This document shows, one piece after another, positions 28,661 to 39,077 of a stretch of 64,000 bases of DNA. The translations under genes and the position numbers were made by a program. The stretch is from Rhabditoides inermis (taxonomy: Eukaryota > Nematoda > Chromadorea > Rhabditida > Rhabditidae), in the NCBI GenBank assembly GCA_963966185.1, contig CAWZYM010000093.1:69501-133500 (forward strand). The letters run 5' to 3'. The notes beneath the pieces are model-generated. The model saw only the letters and a program-made list of their open reading frames with translations. It did no database searches and was not told the origin of the DNA. Position 1 is the stretch's first letter, and every line of letters begins with the position of its first letter.

Positions 28661-28805
28661 ACGCTCCGTTTTGCTCTCATATCGGAACATCCCACGGCAC
28701 GGAGTGAGCCAGCCGGGTTCGTTGGCCAAGTAATAGCGGTCGTCAAAGTGCTCATTTTTTCACACAAATCACAAATCCTTGACATACATTTGAAAATGTA
28801 AACTC

Positions 28806-28923
28806 GCTTACGTTCATAGCTTGTTGAGAATACGCCATCCCGTCTGATCTGGCAAGTCAAGCAACAACGCGCTCGGATAGTACCTAGATCGGAGACGGCT
28901 TGGGAATACCGAGTAATGCAAGC
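28806..28923 (+). rRNA. 5S rRNA, unit 26
   Basis: Unit 26, standard copy. Confidence 0.93.
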
Positions 28924-28973
28924 ACGTTTTGCAAAACGAAATTCGATAATCGTGATTCAGAAAACAAAAGATT

Positions 28974-29045
28974 CTCTTCGGCCGGGAATTGAACCCGGGT
29001 CTCGCATGTGACAGACGCGGATACTAACCACTATACTACCGAAGA
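28974..29045 (-). tRNA. tRNA-Asp(GTC), unit 26
   Basis: Unit 26, standard copy. Confidence 0.93.
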
Positions 29046-29164
29046 CATGTGGGGAGGCAGTTGTGATGCGTTGGTGAGAGCAACACTGAATACGCTGCGA
29101 TATTAAGACCGTGAAGCGTCGCGCATCCGTTCAGTTCAAAATAAGCGTTCGCACGCAAAAATAA

Positions 29165-29237
29165 CGCTCCCGGGAAGGTTCGAACTTCCGACCTTTCGGT
29201 TAACAGCCGAACGCGCTGCCGATTGCGCCACGGAAGC
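29165..29237 (-). tRNA. tRNA-Asn(GTT), unit 26
   Basis: Unit 26, standard copy. Confidence 0.93.
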
Positions 29238-29311
29238 ACCGCTTTTTTGAGAGACACTCCAATGAACATTGCCAGACATACGAAAACTGATGCAAAAATA
29301 AACAAAAGATC

Positions 29312-29393
29312 TGATCAGAGTGGGATTCGAACCCACGCCTCCGAAGAGACTGGTGCCTTAAACCAGCGCCTTAGACCGCTCGGCCATCTGACC
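29312..29393 (-). tRNA. tRNA-Leu(AAG), unit 26
   Basis: Unit 26, standard copy. Confidence 0.93.
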
Positions 29394-29538
29394 ACGCTCC
29401 GTTTTGCTCTCATATCGGAACATCCCACGGCACGGAGTGAGCCAGCCGGGTTCGTTGGCCAAGTAATAGCGGTCGTCAAAGTGCTCATTTTTTCACACAA
29501 ATCACAAATCCTTGACATACATTTGAAAATGTAAACTC

Positions 29539-29656
29539 GCTTACGTTCATAGCTTGTTGAGAATACGCCATCCCGTCTGATCTGGCAAGTCAAGCAACAA
29601 CGCGCTCGGATAGTACCTAGATCGGAGACGGCTTGGGAATACCGAGTAATGCAAGC
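29539..29656 (+). rRNA. 5S rRNA, unit 27
   Basis: Unit 27, standard copy. Confidence 0.93.
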
Positions 29657-29706
29657 ACGTTTTGCAAAACGAAATTCGATAATCGTGATTCAGAAAACAA
29701 AAGATT

Positions 29707-29778
29707 CTCTTCGGCCGGGAATTGAACCCGGGTCTCGCATGTGACAGACGCGGATACTAACCACTATACTACCGAAGA
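29707..29778 (-). tRNA. tRNA-Asp(GTC), unit 27
   Basis: Unit 27, standard copy. Confidence 0.93.
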
Positions 29779-29894
29779 CATGTGGGGAGACAGTTGTGAT
29801 GCGTTGGTGAGAGCAACACTGAATACGCTGCGATATTAAGACCGTGAAGCGTCGCGCATCCGTTCAGTTCAAAATCGTTCGCACGCAAAAATAA

Positions 29895-29967
29895 CGCTCC
29901 CGGGAAGGTTCGAACTTCCGACCTTTCGGTTAACAGCCGAACGCGCTGCCGATTGCGCCACGGAAGC
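29895..29967 (-). tRNA. tRNA-Asn(GTT), unit 27
   Basis: Standard copy with the 3-bp spacer deletion of unit 12. Confidence 0.93.
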
Positions 29968-30042
29968 ACCGCTTTTTTTGAGAGACACTCCAATGAACAT
30001 TGCCAGACATACGAAAACTGATGCAAAAATAAACAAAAGATC

Positions 30043-30124
30043 TGATCAGAGTGGGATTCGAACCCACGCCTCCGAAGAGACTGGTGCCTTAAACCAGCGC
30101 CTTAGACCGCTCGGCCATCTGACC
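30043..30124 (-). tRNA. tRNA-Leu(AAG), unit 27
   Basis: Unit 27, standard copy. Confidence 0.93.
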
Positions 30125-30269
30125 ACGCTCCGTTTTGCTCTCATATCGGAACATCCCACGGCACGGAGTGAGCCAGCCGGGTTCGTTGGCCAAGTAATAG
30201 CGGTCGTCAAAGTGCTCATTTTTTCACACAAATCACAAATCCTTGACATACATTTGAAAATGTAAACTA

Positions 30270-30387
30270 GCTTACGTTCATAGCTTGTTGAGAATACGCC
30301 ATCCCGTCTGATCTGGCAAGTCAAGCAACAACGCGCTCGGATAGTACCTAGATCGGAGACGGCTTGGGAATACCGAGTAATGCAAGC
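30270..30387 (+). rRNA. 5S rRNA, unit 28
   Basis: Gene standard; upstream CTAGCTTACG flank as in unit 13. Confidence 0.93.
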
Positions 30388-30437
30388 ACGTTTTGCAAAA
30401 CGAAATTCGATAATCGTGTGTCAGAAAACAAAAGATT

Positions 30438-30509
30438 CTCTTCGGCCGGGAATTGAAACCGGGTCTCGCATGTGACAGACGCGGATACTAACCACTATAC
30501 TACCGAAGA
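30438..30509 (-). tRNA. tRNA-Asp(GTC), unit 28 variant
   Basis: Same T-stem variant as unit 13, with the same GTGTGTCAG flank. Confidence 0.7.
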
Positions 30510-30628
30510 CATGTGGGGAGGCAGTTGTGATGCGTTGGTGAGAGCAACACTGAATACGCTGCGATATTAAGACCGTGAAGCGTCGCGCATCCGTTCAGTT
30601 CAAAATAAGCGTTCGCACGCAAAAATAA

Positions 30629-30701
30629 CGCTCCCGGGAAGGTTCGAACTTCCGACCTTTCGGTTAACAGCCGAACGCGCTGCCGATTGCGCCACGGAAG
30701 C
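30629..30701 (-). tRNA. tRNA-Asn(GTT), unit 28
   Basis: Unit 28, standard copy. Confidence 0.93.
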
Positions 30702-30777
30702 ACCGCTTTTTTTTGAGAGACACTCCAATGAACATTGCCAGACATACGAAAACTGATGCAAAAATAAACAAAAGATC

Positions 30778-30859
30778 TGATCAGAGTGGGATTCGAACCC
30801 ACGCCTCCGAAGAGACTGGTGCCTTAAACCAGCGCCTTAGACCGCTCGGCCATCTGACC
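30778..30859 (-). tRNA. tRNA-Leu(AAG), unit 28
   Basis: Unit 28, standard copy. Confidence 0.93.
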
Positions 30860-31003
30860 ACGCTCCGTTTTGCTCTCATATCGGAACATCCCACGGCACG
30901 GAGTGAGCCAGCCGGGTTCGTTGGCCAAGTAATAGCGGTCGTCAAAGTGCTCATTTTTCACACAAATCGCAAATCCTTGACATACATTTGAAAATGTAAA
31001 CTC

Positions 31004-31121
31004 GCTTACGTTCATAGCTTGTTGAGAATACGCCATCCCGTCTGATCTGGCAAGTCAAGCAACAACGCGCTCGGATAGTACCTAGATCGGAGACGGCTTG
31101 GGAATACCGAGTAATGCAAGC
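31004..31121 (+). rRNA. 5S rRNA, unit 29
   Basis: Unit 29, standard copy. Confidence 0.93.
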
Positions 31122-31171
31122 ACGTTTTGCAAAACGAAATTCGATAATCGTGATTCAGAAAACAAAAGATT

Positions 31172-31243
31172 CTCTTCGGCCGGGAATTGAACCCGGGTCT
31201 CGCATGTGACAGACGCGGATACTAACCACTATACTACCGAAGA
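31172..31243 (-). tRNA. tRNA-Asp(GTC), unit 29
   Basis: Unit 29, standard copy. Confidence 0.93.
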
Positions 31244-31361
31244 CATGTGGGGAGGCAGTTGTGATGCGTTGGTGAGAGCAACACTGAATACGCTGCGATA
31301 TTAAGACCTGAAGCGTCGCGCATCCGTTCAGTTCAAAATAAGCGTTCGCACGCAAAAATAA

Positions 31362-31434
31362 CGCTCCCGGGAAGGTTCGAACTTCCGACCTTTCGGTTAA
31401 CAGCCGAACGCGCTGCCGATTGCGCCACGGAAGC
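31362..31434 (-). tRNA. tRNA-Asn(GTT), unit 29
   Basis: Unit 29, standard copy. Confidence 0.93.
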
Positions 31435-31510
31435 ACCGCTTTTTTTTGAGAGACACTCCAATGAACATTGCCAGACATACGAAAACTGATGCAAAAATAA
31501 ACAAAAGAAC

Positions 31511-31592
31511 TGATCAGAGTGGGATTCGAACCCACGCCTCCGAAGAGACTGGTGCCTTAAACCAGCGCCTTAGACCGCTCGGCCATCTGACC
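31511..31592 (-). tRNA. tRNA-Leu(AAG), unit 29
   Basis: Unit 29, standard copy. Confidence 0.93.
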
Positions 31593-31737
31593 ATGCTCCG
31601 TTTTGCTCTCATATCGGAACATCCCACGGCACGGAGTGAGCCAGCCGGGTTCGTTGGCCAAGTAATAGCGGTCGTCAAAGTGCTCATTTTTTCACACAAA
31701 TCGCAAATCCTTGACATACATTTGAAAATGTAAACTC

Positions 31738-31855
31738 GCTTACGTTCATAGCTTGTTGAGAATACGCCATCGCGTCTGATCTGGCAAGTCAAGCAACAAC
31801 GCGCTCGGATAGTACCTAGATCGGAGACGGCTTGGGAATACCGAGTAATGCAAGC
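31738..31855 (+). rRNA. 5S rRNA, unit 30
   Basis: Core variant CCATCGCG, as unit 9. Confidence 0.9.
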
Positions 31856-31905
31856 ACGTTTTGCAAAACGAAATTCGATAATCGTGATTCAGAAAACAAA
31901 AGATT

Positions 31906-31977
31906 CTCTTCGGCCGGGAATTGAACCCGGGTCTCGCATGTGACAGACGCGGATACTAACCACTATACTACCGAAGA
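31906..31977 (-). tRNA. tRNA-Asp(GTC), unit 30
   Basis: Unit 30, standard copy. Confidence 0.93.
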
Positions 31978-32096
31978 CATGTGGGGAGGCAGTTGTGATG
32001 CGTTGGTGAGAACAACACTGAATACGCTGCGATATTAAGACCGTGAAGCGTCGCGCATCCGTTCAGTTCAAAATAAGCGTTTTCACGCAAAAATAA

Positions 32097-32169
32097 CGCT
32101 CCCGGGAAGGTTCGAACTTCCGACCTTTCGGTTAACAGCCGAACGCGCTGCCGATTGCGCCACGGAAGC
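32097..32169 (-). tRNA. tRNA-Asn(GTT), unit 30
   Basis: Unit 30, standard copy. Confidence 0.93.
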
Positions 32170-32243
32170 ACCGCTTTTTTGAGAGACACTCCAATGAACA
32201 TTGCCAGACATACGAAAACTGATGCAAAAATAAACAAAAGATC

Positions 32244-32325
32244 TGATCAGAGTGGGATTCGAACCCACGCCTCCGAAGAGACTGGTGCCTTAAACCAGCG
32301 CCTTAGACCGCTCGGCCATCTGACC
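32244..32325 (-). tRNA. tRNA-Leu(AAG), unit 30
   Basis: Unit 30, standard copy. Confidence 0.93.
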
Positions 32326-32470
32326 ACGCTCCGTTTTGCTCTCATATCGGAACATCCCACGGCACGGAGTGAGCCAGCCGGGTTCGTTGGCCAAGTAATA
32401 GCGGTCGTCAAAGTGCTCATTTTTTCACACAAATCACAAATCCTTGACATACATTTGAAAATGTAAACTC

Positions 32471-32588
32471 GCTTACGTTCATAGCTTGTTGAGAATACGC
32501 CATCCCGTCTGATCTGGCAAGTCAAGCAACAACGCGCTCGGATAGTACCTAGATCGGAGACGGCTTGGGAATACCGAGTAATGCAAGC
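32471..32588 (+). rRNA. 5S rRNA, unit 31
   Basis: Unit 31, standard copy. Confidence 0.93.
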
Positions 32589-32638
32589 ACGTTTTGCAAA
32601 ACGAAATTCGATAATCGTGATTCAGAAAACAAAAGATT

Positions 32639-32710
32639 CTCTTCGGCCGGGAATTGAACCCGGGTCTCGCATGTGACAGACGCGGATACTAACCACTATA
32701 CTACCGAAGA
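32639..32710 (-). tRNA. tRNA-Asp(GTC), unit 31
   Basis: Unit 31, standard copy. Confidence 0.93.
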
Positions 32711-32829
32711 CATGTGGGGAGGCAGTTGTGATGCGTTGGTGAGAGCAACACTGCATACGCTGCGATATTAAGACCGTGAAGCGTCGCGCATCCGTTCAGT
32801 TCAAAATAAGCGTTTGCACGCAAAAATAA

Positions 32830-32902
32830 CGCTCCCGGGAAGGTTCGAACTTCCGACCTTTCGGTTAACAGCCGAACGCGCTGCCGATTGCGCCACGGAA
32901 GC
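32830..32902 (-). tRNA. tRNA-Asn(GTT), unit 31
   Basis: Unit 31, standard copy. Confidence 0.93.
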
Positions 32903-32977
32903 ACCGCTTTTTTTGAGAGACACTCCAATGAACATTGCCAGACATACGAAAACTGATGCAAAAATAAACAAAAGATC

Positions 32978-33059
32978 TGATCAGAGTGGGATTCGAACCC
33001 ACGCCTCCGAAGAGACTGGTGCCTTAAACCAGCGCCTTAGACCGCTCGGCCATCTGACC
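32978..33059 (-). tRNA. tRNA-Leu(AAG), unit 31
   Basis: Unit 31, standard copy. Confidence 0.93.
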
Positions 33060-33204
33060 ACGCTCCGTTTTGCTCTCATATCGGAACATCCCACGGCACG
33101 GAGTGAGCCAGCCGGGTTCGTTGGCCAAGTAATAGCGGTCGTCAAAGTGCTCATTTTTTCACACAAATCACAAATCCTTGACATACATTTGAAAATGTAA
33201 ACTC

Positions 33205-33322
33205 GCTTACGTTCATAGCTTGTTGAGAATACGCCATCCCGTCTGATCTGGCAAGTCAAGCAACAACGCGCTCGGATAGTACCTAGATCGGAGACGGCTT
33301 GGGAATACCGAGTAATGCAAGC
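33205..33322 (+). rRNA. 5S rRNA, unit 32
   Basis: Unit 32, standard copy. Confidence 0.93.
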
Positions 33323-33372
33323 ACGTTTTGCAAAACGAAATTCGATAATCGTGATTCAGAAAACAAAAGATT

Positions 33373-33444
33373 CTCTTCGGCCGGGAATTGAACCCGGGTC
33401 TCGCATGTGACAGACGCGGATACTAACCACTATACTACCGAAGA
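33373..33444 (-). tRNA. tRNA-Asp(GTC), unit 32
   Basis: Unit 32, standard copy. Confidence 0.93.
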
Positions 33445-33563
33445 CATGTGGGGAGGCAGTTGTGATGCGTTGGTGAGAGCAACACTGAATACGCTGCGAT
33501 ATTAAGACCGTGAAGCGTCGCGCATCCGTTCAGTTCAAAATAAGCGTTCGCACGCAAAAATAA

Positions 33564-33636
33564 CGCTCCCGGGAAGGTTCGAACTTCCGACCTTTCGGTT
33601 AACAGCCGAACGCGCTGCCGATTGCGCCACGGAAGC
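33564..33636 (-). tRNA. tRNA-Asn(GTT), unit 32
   Basis: Unit 32, standard copy. Confidence 0.93.
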
Positions 33637-33711
33637 ACCGCTTTTTTTGAGAGACACTCCAATGAACATTGCCAGACATACGAAAACTGATGCAAAAATA
33701 AACAAAAGATC

Positions 33712-33793
33712 TGATCAGAGTGGGATTCGAACCCACGCCTCCGAAGAGACTGGTGCCTTAAACCAGCGCCTTAGACCGCTCGGCCATCTGACC
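33712..33793 (-). tRNA. tRNA-Leu(AAG), unit 32
   Basis: Unit 32, standard copy. Confidence 0.93.
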
Positions 33794-33938
33794 ACGCTCC
33801 GTTTTGCTCTCATATCGGAACATCCCACGGCACGGAGTGAGCCAGCCGGGTTCGTTGGCCAAGTAATAGCGGTCGTCAAAGTGCTCATTTTTTCACACAA
33901 ATCACAAATCCTTGACATACATTTGCAAATGTAAACTC

Positions 33939-34056
33939 GCTTACGTTCATAGCTTGTTGAGAATACGCCATCCCGTCTGATCTGGCAAGTCAAGCAACAA
34001 CGCGCTCGGATAGTACCTAGATCGGAGACGGCTTGGGAATACCGAGTAATGCAAGC
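33939..34056 (+). rRNA. 5S rRNA, unit 33
   Basis: Unit 33, standard copy. Confidence 0.93.
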
Positions 34057-34106
34057 ACGTTTTGCAAAACGAAATTCGATAATCGTGATTCAGAAAACAA
34101 AAGATT

Positions 34107-34178
34107 CTCTTCGGCCGGGAATTGAACCCGGGTCTCGCATGTGACAGACGCGGATACTAACCACTATACTACCGAAGA
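34107..34178 (-). tRNA. tRNA-Asp(GTC), unit 33
   Basis: Unit 33, standard copy. Confidence 0.93.
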
Positions 34179-34297
34179 CATGTGGGGAGGCAGTTGTGAT
34201 GCGTTGGTGAGAGCAACACTGAATACGCTGCGATATTAAGACCGTGAAGCGTCGCGCATCCGTTCAGTTCAAAATAAGCGTTCGCACGCAAAAATAA

Positions 34298-34370
34298 CGC
34301 TCCCGGGAAGGTTCGAACTTCCGACCTTTCGGTTAACAGCCGAACGCGCTGCCGATTGCGCCACGGAAGC
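34298..34370 (-). tRNA. tRNA-Asn(GTT), unit 33
   Basis: Unit 33, standard copy. Confidence 0.93.
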
Positions 34371-34445
34371 ACCGCTTTTTTTGAGAGACACTCCAATGAA
34401 CATTGCCAGACATACGAAAACTGATGCAAAAATAAACAAAAGATC

Positions 34446-34527
34446 TGATCAGAGTGGGATTCGAACCCACGCCTCCGAAGAGACTGGTGCCTTAAACCAG
34501 CGCCTTAGACCGCTCGGCCATCTGACC
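34446..34527 (-). tRNA. tRNA-Leu(AAG), unit 33
   Basis: Unit 33, standard copy. Confidence 0.93.
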
Positions 34528-34672
34528 ACGCTCCGTTTTGCTCTCATATCGGAACATCCCACGGCACGGAGTGAGCCAGCCGGGTTCGTTGGCCAAGTAA
34601 TAGCGGTCGTCAAAGTGCTCATTTTTTCACACAAATCACAAATCCTTGACATACATTTGAAAATGTAAACTC

Positions 34673-34790
34673 GCTTACGTTCATAGCTTGTTGAGAATAC
34701 GCCATCCCGTCTGATCTGGCAAGTCAAGCAACAACGCGCTCGGATAGTACCTAGATCGGAGACGGCTTGGGAATACCGAGTAATGCAAGC
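34673..34790 (+). rRNA. 5S rRNA, unit 34
   Basis: Unit 34, standard copy. Confidence 0.93.
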
Positions 34791-34840
34791 ACGTTTTGCA
34801 AAACGAAATTCGATAATCGTGATTCAGAAAACAAAAGATT

Positions 34841-34912
34841 CTCTTCGGCCGGGAATTGAACCCGGGTCTCGCATGTGACAGACGCGGATACTAACCACTA
34901 TACTACCGAAGA
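34841..34912 (-). tRNA. tRNA-Asp(GTC), unit 34
   Basis: Unit 34, standard copy. Confidence 0.93.
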
Positions 34913-35031
34913 CATGTGGGGAGGCAGTTGTGATGCGTTGGTGAGAGCAACACTGAATACGCTGCGATATTAAGACCGTGAAGCGTCGCGCATCCGTTCA
35001 GTTCAAAATAAGCGTTCGCACGCAAAAATAA

Positions 35032-35104
35032 CGCTCCCGGGAAGGTTCGAACTTCCGACCTTTCGGTTAACAGCCGAACGCGCTGCCGATTGCGCCACGG
35101 AAGC
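35032..35104 (-). tRNA. tRNA-Asn(GTT), unit 34
   Basis: Unit 34, standard copy. Confidence 0.93.
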
Positions 35105-35179
35105 ACCGCTTTTTTTGAGAGACACTCCAATGAACATTGCCAGACATACGAAAACTGATGCAAAAATAAACAAAAGATC

Positions 35180-35261
35180 TGATCAGAGTGGGATTCGAAC
35201 CCACGCCTCCGAAGAGACTGGTGCCTTAAACCAGCGCCTTAGACCGCTCGGCCATCTGACC
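35180..35261 (-). tRNA. tRNA-Leu(AAG), unit 34
   Basis: Unit 34, standard copy. Confidence 0.93.
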
Positions 35262-35406
35262 ACGCTCCGTTTTGCTCTCATATCGGAACATCCCACGGCA
35301 CGGAGTGAGCCAGCCGGGTTCGTTGGCCAAGTAATAGCGGTCGTCAAAGTGCTCATTTTTTCACACAAATCACAAATCCTTGACATACATTTGAAAATGT
35401 AAACTC

Positions 35407-35524
35407 GCTTACGTTCATAGCTTGTTGAGAATACGCCATCCCGTCTGATCTGGCAAGTCAAGCAACAACGCGCTCGGATAGTACCTAGATCGGAGACGGC
35501 TTGGGAATACCGAGTAATGCAAGC
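35407..35524 (+). rRNA. 5S rRNA, unit 35
   Basis: Unit 35, standard copy. Confidence 0.93.
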
Positions 35525-35574
35525 ACGTTTTGCAAAACGAAATTCGATAATCGTGATTCAGAAAACAAAAGATT

Positions 35575-35646
35575 CTCTTCGGCCGGGAATTGAACCCGGG
35601 TCTCGCATGTGACAGACGCGGATACTAACCACTATACTACCGAAGA
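35575..35646 (-). tRNA. tRNA-Asp(GTC), unit 35
   Basis: Unit 35, standard copy. Confidence 0.93.
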
Positions 35647-35765
35647 CATGTGGGGAGGCAGTTGTGATGCGTTGGTGAGAGCAACACTGAATACGCTGCG
35701 ATATTAAGACCGTGAAGCGTCGCGCATCCGTTCAGTTCAAAATAAGCGTTCGCACGCAAAAATAA

Positions 35766-35838
35766 CGCTCCCGGGAAGGTTCGAACTTCCGACCTTTCGG
35801 TTAACAGCCGAACGCGCTGCCGATTGCGCCACGGAAGC
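35766..35838 (-). tRNA. tRNA-Asn(GTT), unit 35
   Basis: Unit 35, standard copy. Confidence 0.93.
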
Positions 35839-35913
35839 ACCGCTTTTTTTGAGAGACACTCCAATGAACATTGCCAGACATACGAAAACTGATGCAAAAA
35901 TAAACAAAAGATC

Positions 35914-35995
35914 TGATCAGAGTGGGATTCGAACCCACGCCTCCGAAGAGACTGGTGCCTTAAACCAGCGCCTTAGACCGCTCGGCCATCTGACC
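35914..35995 (-). tRNA. tRNA-Leu(AAG), unit 35
   Basis: Unit 35, standard copy. Confidence 0.93.
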
Positions 35996-36140
35996 ACGCT
36001 CCGTTTTGCTCTCATATCGGAACATCCCACGGCACGGAGTGAGCCAGCCGGGTTCGTTGGCCAAGTATTAGCGGTCGTCAAAGTGCTCATTTTTTCACAC
36101 AAATCACAAATCCTTGACATACATTTGAAAATGTAAACTC

Positions 36141-36258
36141 GCTTACGTTCATAGCTTGTTGAGAATACGCCATCCCGTCTGATCTGGCAAGTCAAGCAAC
36201 AACGCGCTCGGATAGTACCTAGATCGGAGACGGCTTGGGAATACCGAGTAATGCAAGC
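36141..36258 (+). rRNA. 5S rRNA, unit 36
   Basis: Unit 36, standard copy. Confidence 0.93.
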
Positions 36259-36308
36259 ACGTTTTGCAAAACGAAATTCGATAATCGTGATTCAGAAAAC
36301 AAAAGATT

Positions 36309-36380
36309 CTCTTCGGCCGGGAATTGAACCCGGGTCTCGCATGTGACAGACGCGGATACTAACCACTATACTACCGAAGA
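36309..36380 (-). tRNA. tRNA-Asp(GTC), unit 36
   Basis: Unit 36, standard copy. Confidence 0.93.
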
Positions 36381-36499
36381 CATGTGGGGAGGCAGTTGTG
36401 ATGCGTTGGTGAGAGCAACACTGAATACGCTGCGATATTAAGACCGTGAAGCGTCGCGCATCCGTTCAGTTCAAAATAAGCGTTCGCACGCAAAAATAA

Positions 36500-36572
36500 C
36501 GCTCCCGGGAAGGTTCGAACTTCCGACCTTTCGGTTAACAGCCGAACGCGCTGCCGATTGCGCCACGGAAGC
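36500..36572 (-). tRNA. tRNA-Asn(GTT), unit 36
   Basis: Unit 36, standard copy. Confidence 0.93.
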
Positions 36573-36647
36573 ACCGCTTTTTTTGAGAGACACTCCAATG
36601 AACATTGCCAGACATACGAAAACTGATGCAAAAATAAACAAAAGATC

Positions 36648-36729
36648 TGATCAGAGTGGGATTCGAACCCACGCCTCCGAAGAGACTGGTGCCTTAAACC
36701 AGCGCCTTAGACCGCTCGGCCATCTGACC
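36648..36729 (-). tRNA. tRNA-Leu(AAG), unit 36
   Basis: Unit 36, standard copy. Confidence 0.93.
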
Positions 36730-36874
36730 ACGCTCCGTTTTGCTCTCATATCGGAACATCCCACGGCACGGAGTGAGCCAGCCGGGTTCGTTGGCCAAGT
36801 AATAGCGGTCGTCAAAGTGCTCATTTTTTCACACAAATCACAAATCCTTGACATACATTTGAAAATGTAAACTC

Positions 36875-36992
36875 GCTTACGTTCATAGCTTGTTGAGAAT
36901 ACGCCATCCCGTCTGATCTGGCAAGTCAAGCAACAACGCGCTCGGATAGTACCTAGATCGGAGACGGCTTGGGAATACCGAGTAATGCAAGC
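36875..36992 (+). rRNA. 5S rRNA, unit 37
   Basis: Unit 37, standard copy. Confidence 0.93.
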
Positions 36993-37042
36993 ACGTTTTG
37001 CAAAACGAAATTCGATAATCGTGATTCAGAAAACAAAAGATT

Positions 37043-37114
37043 CTCTTCGGCCGGGAATTGAACCCGGGTCTCGCATGTGACAGACGCGGATACTAACCAC
37101 TATACTACCGAAGA
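37043..37114 (-). tRNA. tRNA-Asp(GTC), unit 37
   Basis: Unit 37, standard copy. Confidence 0.93.
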
Positions 37115-37233
37115 CATGTGGGGAGGCAGTTGTGATGCGTTGGTGAGAGCAACACTGAATACGCTGCGATATTAAGACCGTGAAGCGTCGCGCATCCGTT
37201 CAGTTCAAAATAAGCGTTCGCACGCAAAAATAA

Positions 37234-37306
37234 CGCTCCCGGGAAGGTTCGAACTTCCGACCTTTCGGTTAACAGCCGAACGCGCTGCCGATTGCGCCAC
37301 GGAAGC
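37234..37306 (-). tRNA. tRNA-Asn(GTT), unit 37
   Basis: Unit 37, standard copy. Confidence 0.93.
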
Positions 37307-37380
37307 ACCGCTTTTTTGAGAGACACTCCAATGAACATTGCCAGACATACGAAAACTGATGCAAAAATAAACAAAAGATC

Positions 37381-37462
37381 TGATCAGAGTGGGATTCGAA
37401 CCCACGCCTCCGAAGAGACTGGTGCCTTAAACCAGCGCCTTAGACCGCTCGGCCATCTGACC
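37381..37462 (-). tRNA. tRNA-Leu(AAG), unit 37
   Basis: Unit 37, standard copy. Confidence 0.93.
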
Positions 37463-37607
37463 ACGCTCCGTTTTGCTCTCATATCGGAACATCCCACGGC
37501 ACGGAGTGAGCCAGCCGGGTTCGTTGGCCAAGTGATAGCGGTCGTCAAAGTGCTCATTTTTTCACACAAATCACAAATCCTTGACATACATTTGAAAATG
37601 TAAACTC

Positions 37608-37725
37608 GCTTACGTTCATAGCTTGTTGAGAATACGCCATCCCGTCTGATCTGGCAAGTCAAGCAACAACGCGCTCGGATAGTACCTACATCGGAGACGG
37701 CTTGGGAATACCGAGTAATGCAAGC
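37608..37725 (+). rRNA. 5S rRNA, unit 38 variant
   Basis: One change at the edge of the C box (CTACATCGG for CTAGATCGG), which could affect TFIIIA contact. Confidence 0.85.
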
Positions 37726-37775
37726 ACGTTTTGCAAAACGAAATTCGATAATCGTGATTCAGAAAACAAAAGATT

Positions 37776-37847
37776 CTCTTCGGCCGGGAATTGAACCCGG
37801 GTCTCGCATGTGACAGACGCGGATACTAACCACTATACTACCGAAGA
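37776..37847 (-). tRNA. tRNA-Asp(GTC), unit 38
   Basis: Unit 38, standard copy. Confidence 0.93.
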
Positions 37848-37966
37848 CATGTGGGGAGGCAGTTGTGATGCGTTGGTGAGAGCAACACTGAATACGCTGC
37901 GATATTAAGACCGTGAAGCGTCGCGCATCCGTTCAGTTCAAAATAAGCGTTCGCACGCAAAAATAA

Positions 37967-38039
37967 CGCTCCCGGGAAGGTTCGAACTTCCGACCTTTCG
38001 GTTAACAGCCGAACGCGCTGCCGATTGCGCCACGGAAGC
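37967..38039 (-). tRNA. tRNA-Asn(GTT), unit 38
   Basis: Unit 38, standard copy. Confidence 0.93.
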
Positions 38040-38114
38040 ACCGCTTTTTTTGAGAGACACTCCAATGAACATTGCCAGACATACGAAAACTGATGCAAAA
38101 ATAAACAAAAGATC

Positions 38115-38196
38115 TGATCAGAGTGGGATTCGAACCCACGCCTCCGAAGAGACTGGTGCCTTAAACCAGCGCCTTAGACCGCTCGGCCATCTGACC
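38115..38196 (-). tRNA. tRNA-Leu(AAG), unit 38
   Basis: Unit 38, standard copy. Confidence 0.93.
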
Positions 38197-38341
38197 ACGC
38201 TCCGTTTTGCTCTCATATCGGAACATCCCACGGCACGGAGTGAGCCAGCCGGGTTCGTTGGCCAAGTAATAGCGGTCGTCAAAGTGCTCATTTTTTCACA
38301 CAAATCACAAATCCTTGACATACATTTGAAAATGTAAACTC

Positions 38342-38459
38342 GCTTACGTTCATAGCTTGTTGAGAATACGCCATCCCGTCTGATCTGGCAAGTCAAGCAA
38401 CAACGCGCTCGGATAGTACCTAGATCGGAGACGGCTTGGGAATACCGAGTAATGCAAGC
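38342..38459 (+). rRNA. 5S rRNA, unit 39
   Basis: Unit 39, standard copy. Confidence 0.93.
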
Positions 38460-38509
38460 ACGTTTTGCAAAACGAAATTCGATAATCGTGATTCAGAAAA
38501 CAAAAGATT

Positions 38510-38581
38510 CTCTTCGGCCGGGAATTGAACCCGGGTCTCGCATGTGACAGACGCGGATACTAACCACTATACTACCGAAGA
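38510..38581 (-). tRNA. tRNA-Asp(GTC), unit 39
   Basis: Unit 39, standard copy. Confidence 0.93.
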
Positions 38582-38700
38582 CATGTGGGGAGGCAGTTGT
38601 GATGCGTTGGTGAGAGCAACACTGAATACGCTGCGATATTAAGACCGTGAAGCGTCGCGCATCCGTTCAGTTCAAAATAAGCGTTCGCACGCAAAAATAA

Positions 38701-38773
38701 CGCTCCCGGGAAGGTTCGAAATTCCGACCTTTCGGTTAACAGCCGAACGCGCTGCCGATTGCGCCACGGAAGC
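38701..38773 (-). tRNA. tRNA-Asn(GTT), unit 39 variant
   Basis: G53 changed to T, removing the conserved G53-C61 pair that closes the T loop and hitting the B box. Confidence 0.65.
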
Positions 38774-38850
38774 ACCGCTTTTTTTTGAGAGACACTCCAA
38801 TGAACATTGCCAGACATACGAAAACTGATGCAAAAAAAAAACAAAAGATC

Positions 38851-38932
38851 TGATCAGAGTGGGATTCGAACCCACGCCTCCGAAGAGACTGGTGCCTTAA
38901 ACCAGCGCCTTAGACCGCTCGGCCATCTGACC
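38851..38932 (-). tRNA. tRNA-Leu(AAG), unit 39
   Basis: Unit 39, standard copy. Confidence 0.93.
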
Positions 38933-39077
38933 ACGCTCCGTTTTGCTCTCATATCGGAACATCCCACGGCACGGAGTGAGCCAGCCGGGTTCGTTGGCCA
39001 AGTAATAGCGGTCGTCAAAGTGCTCATTTTTTCACACAAATCACAAATCCTTGACATACATTTGAAAATGTAAACTC

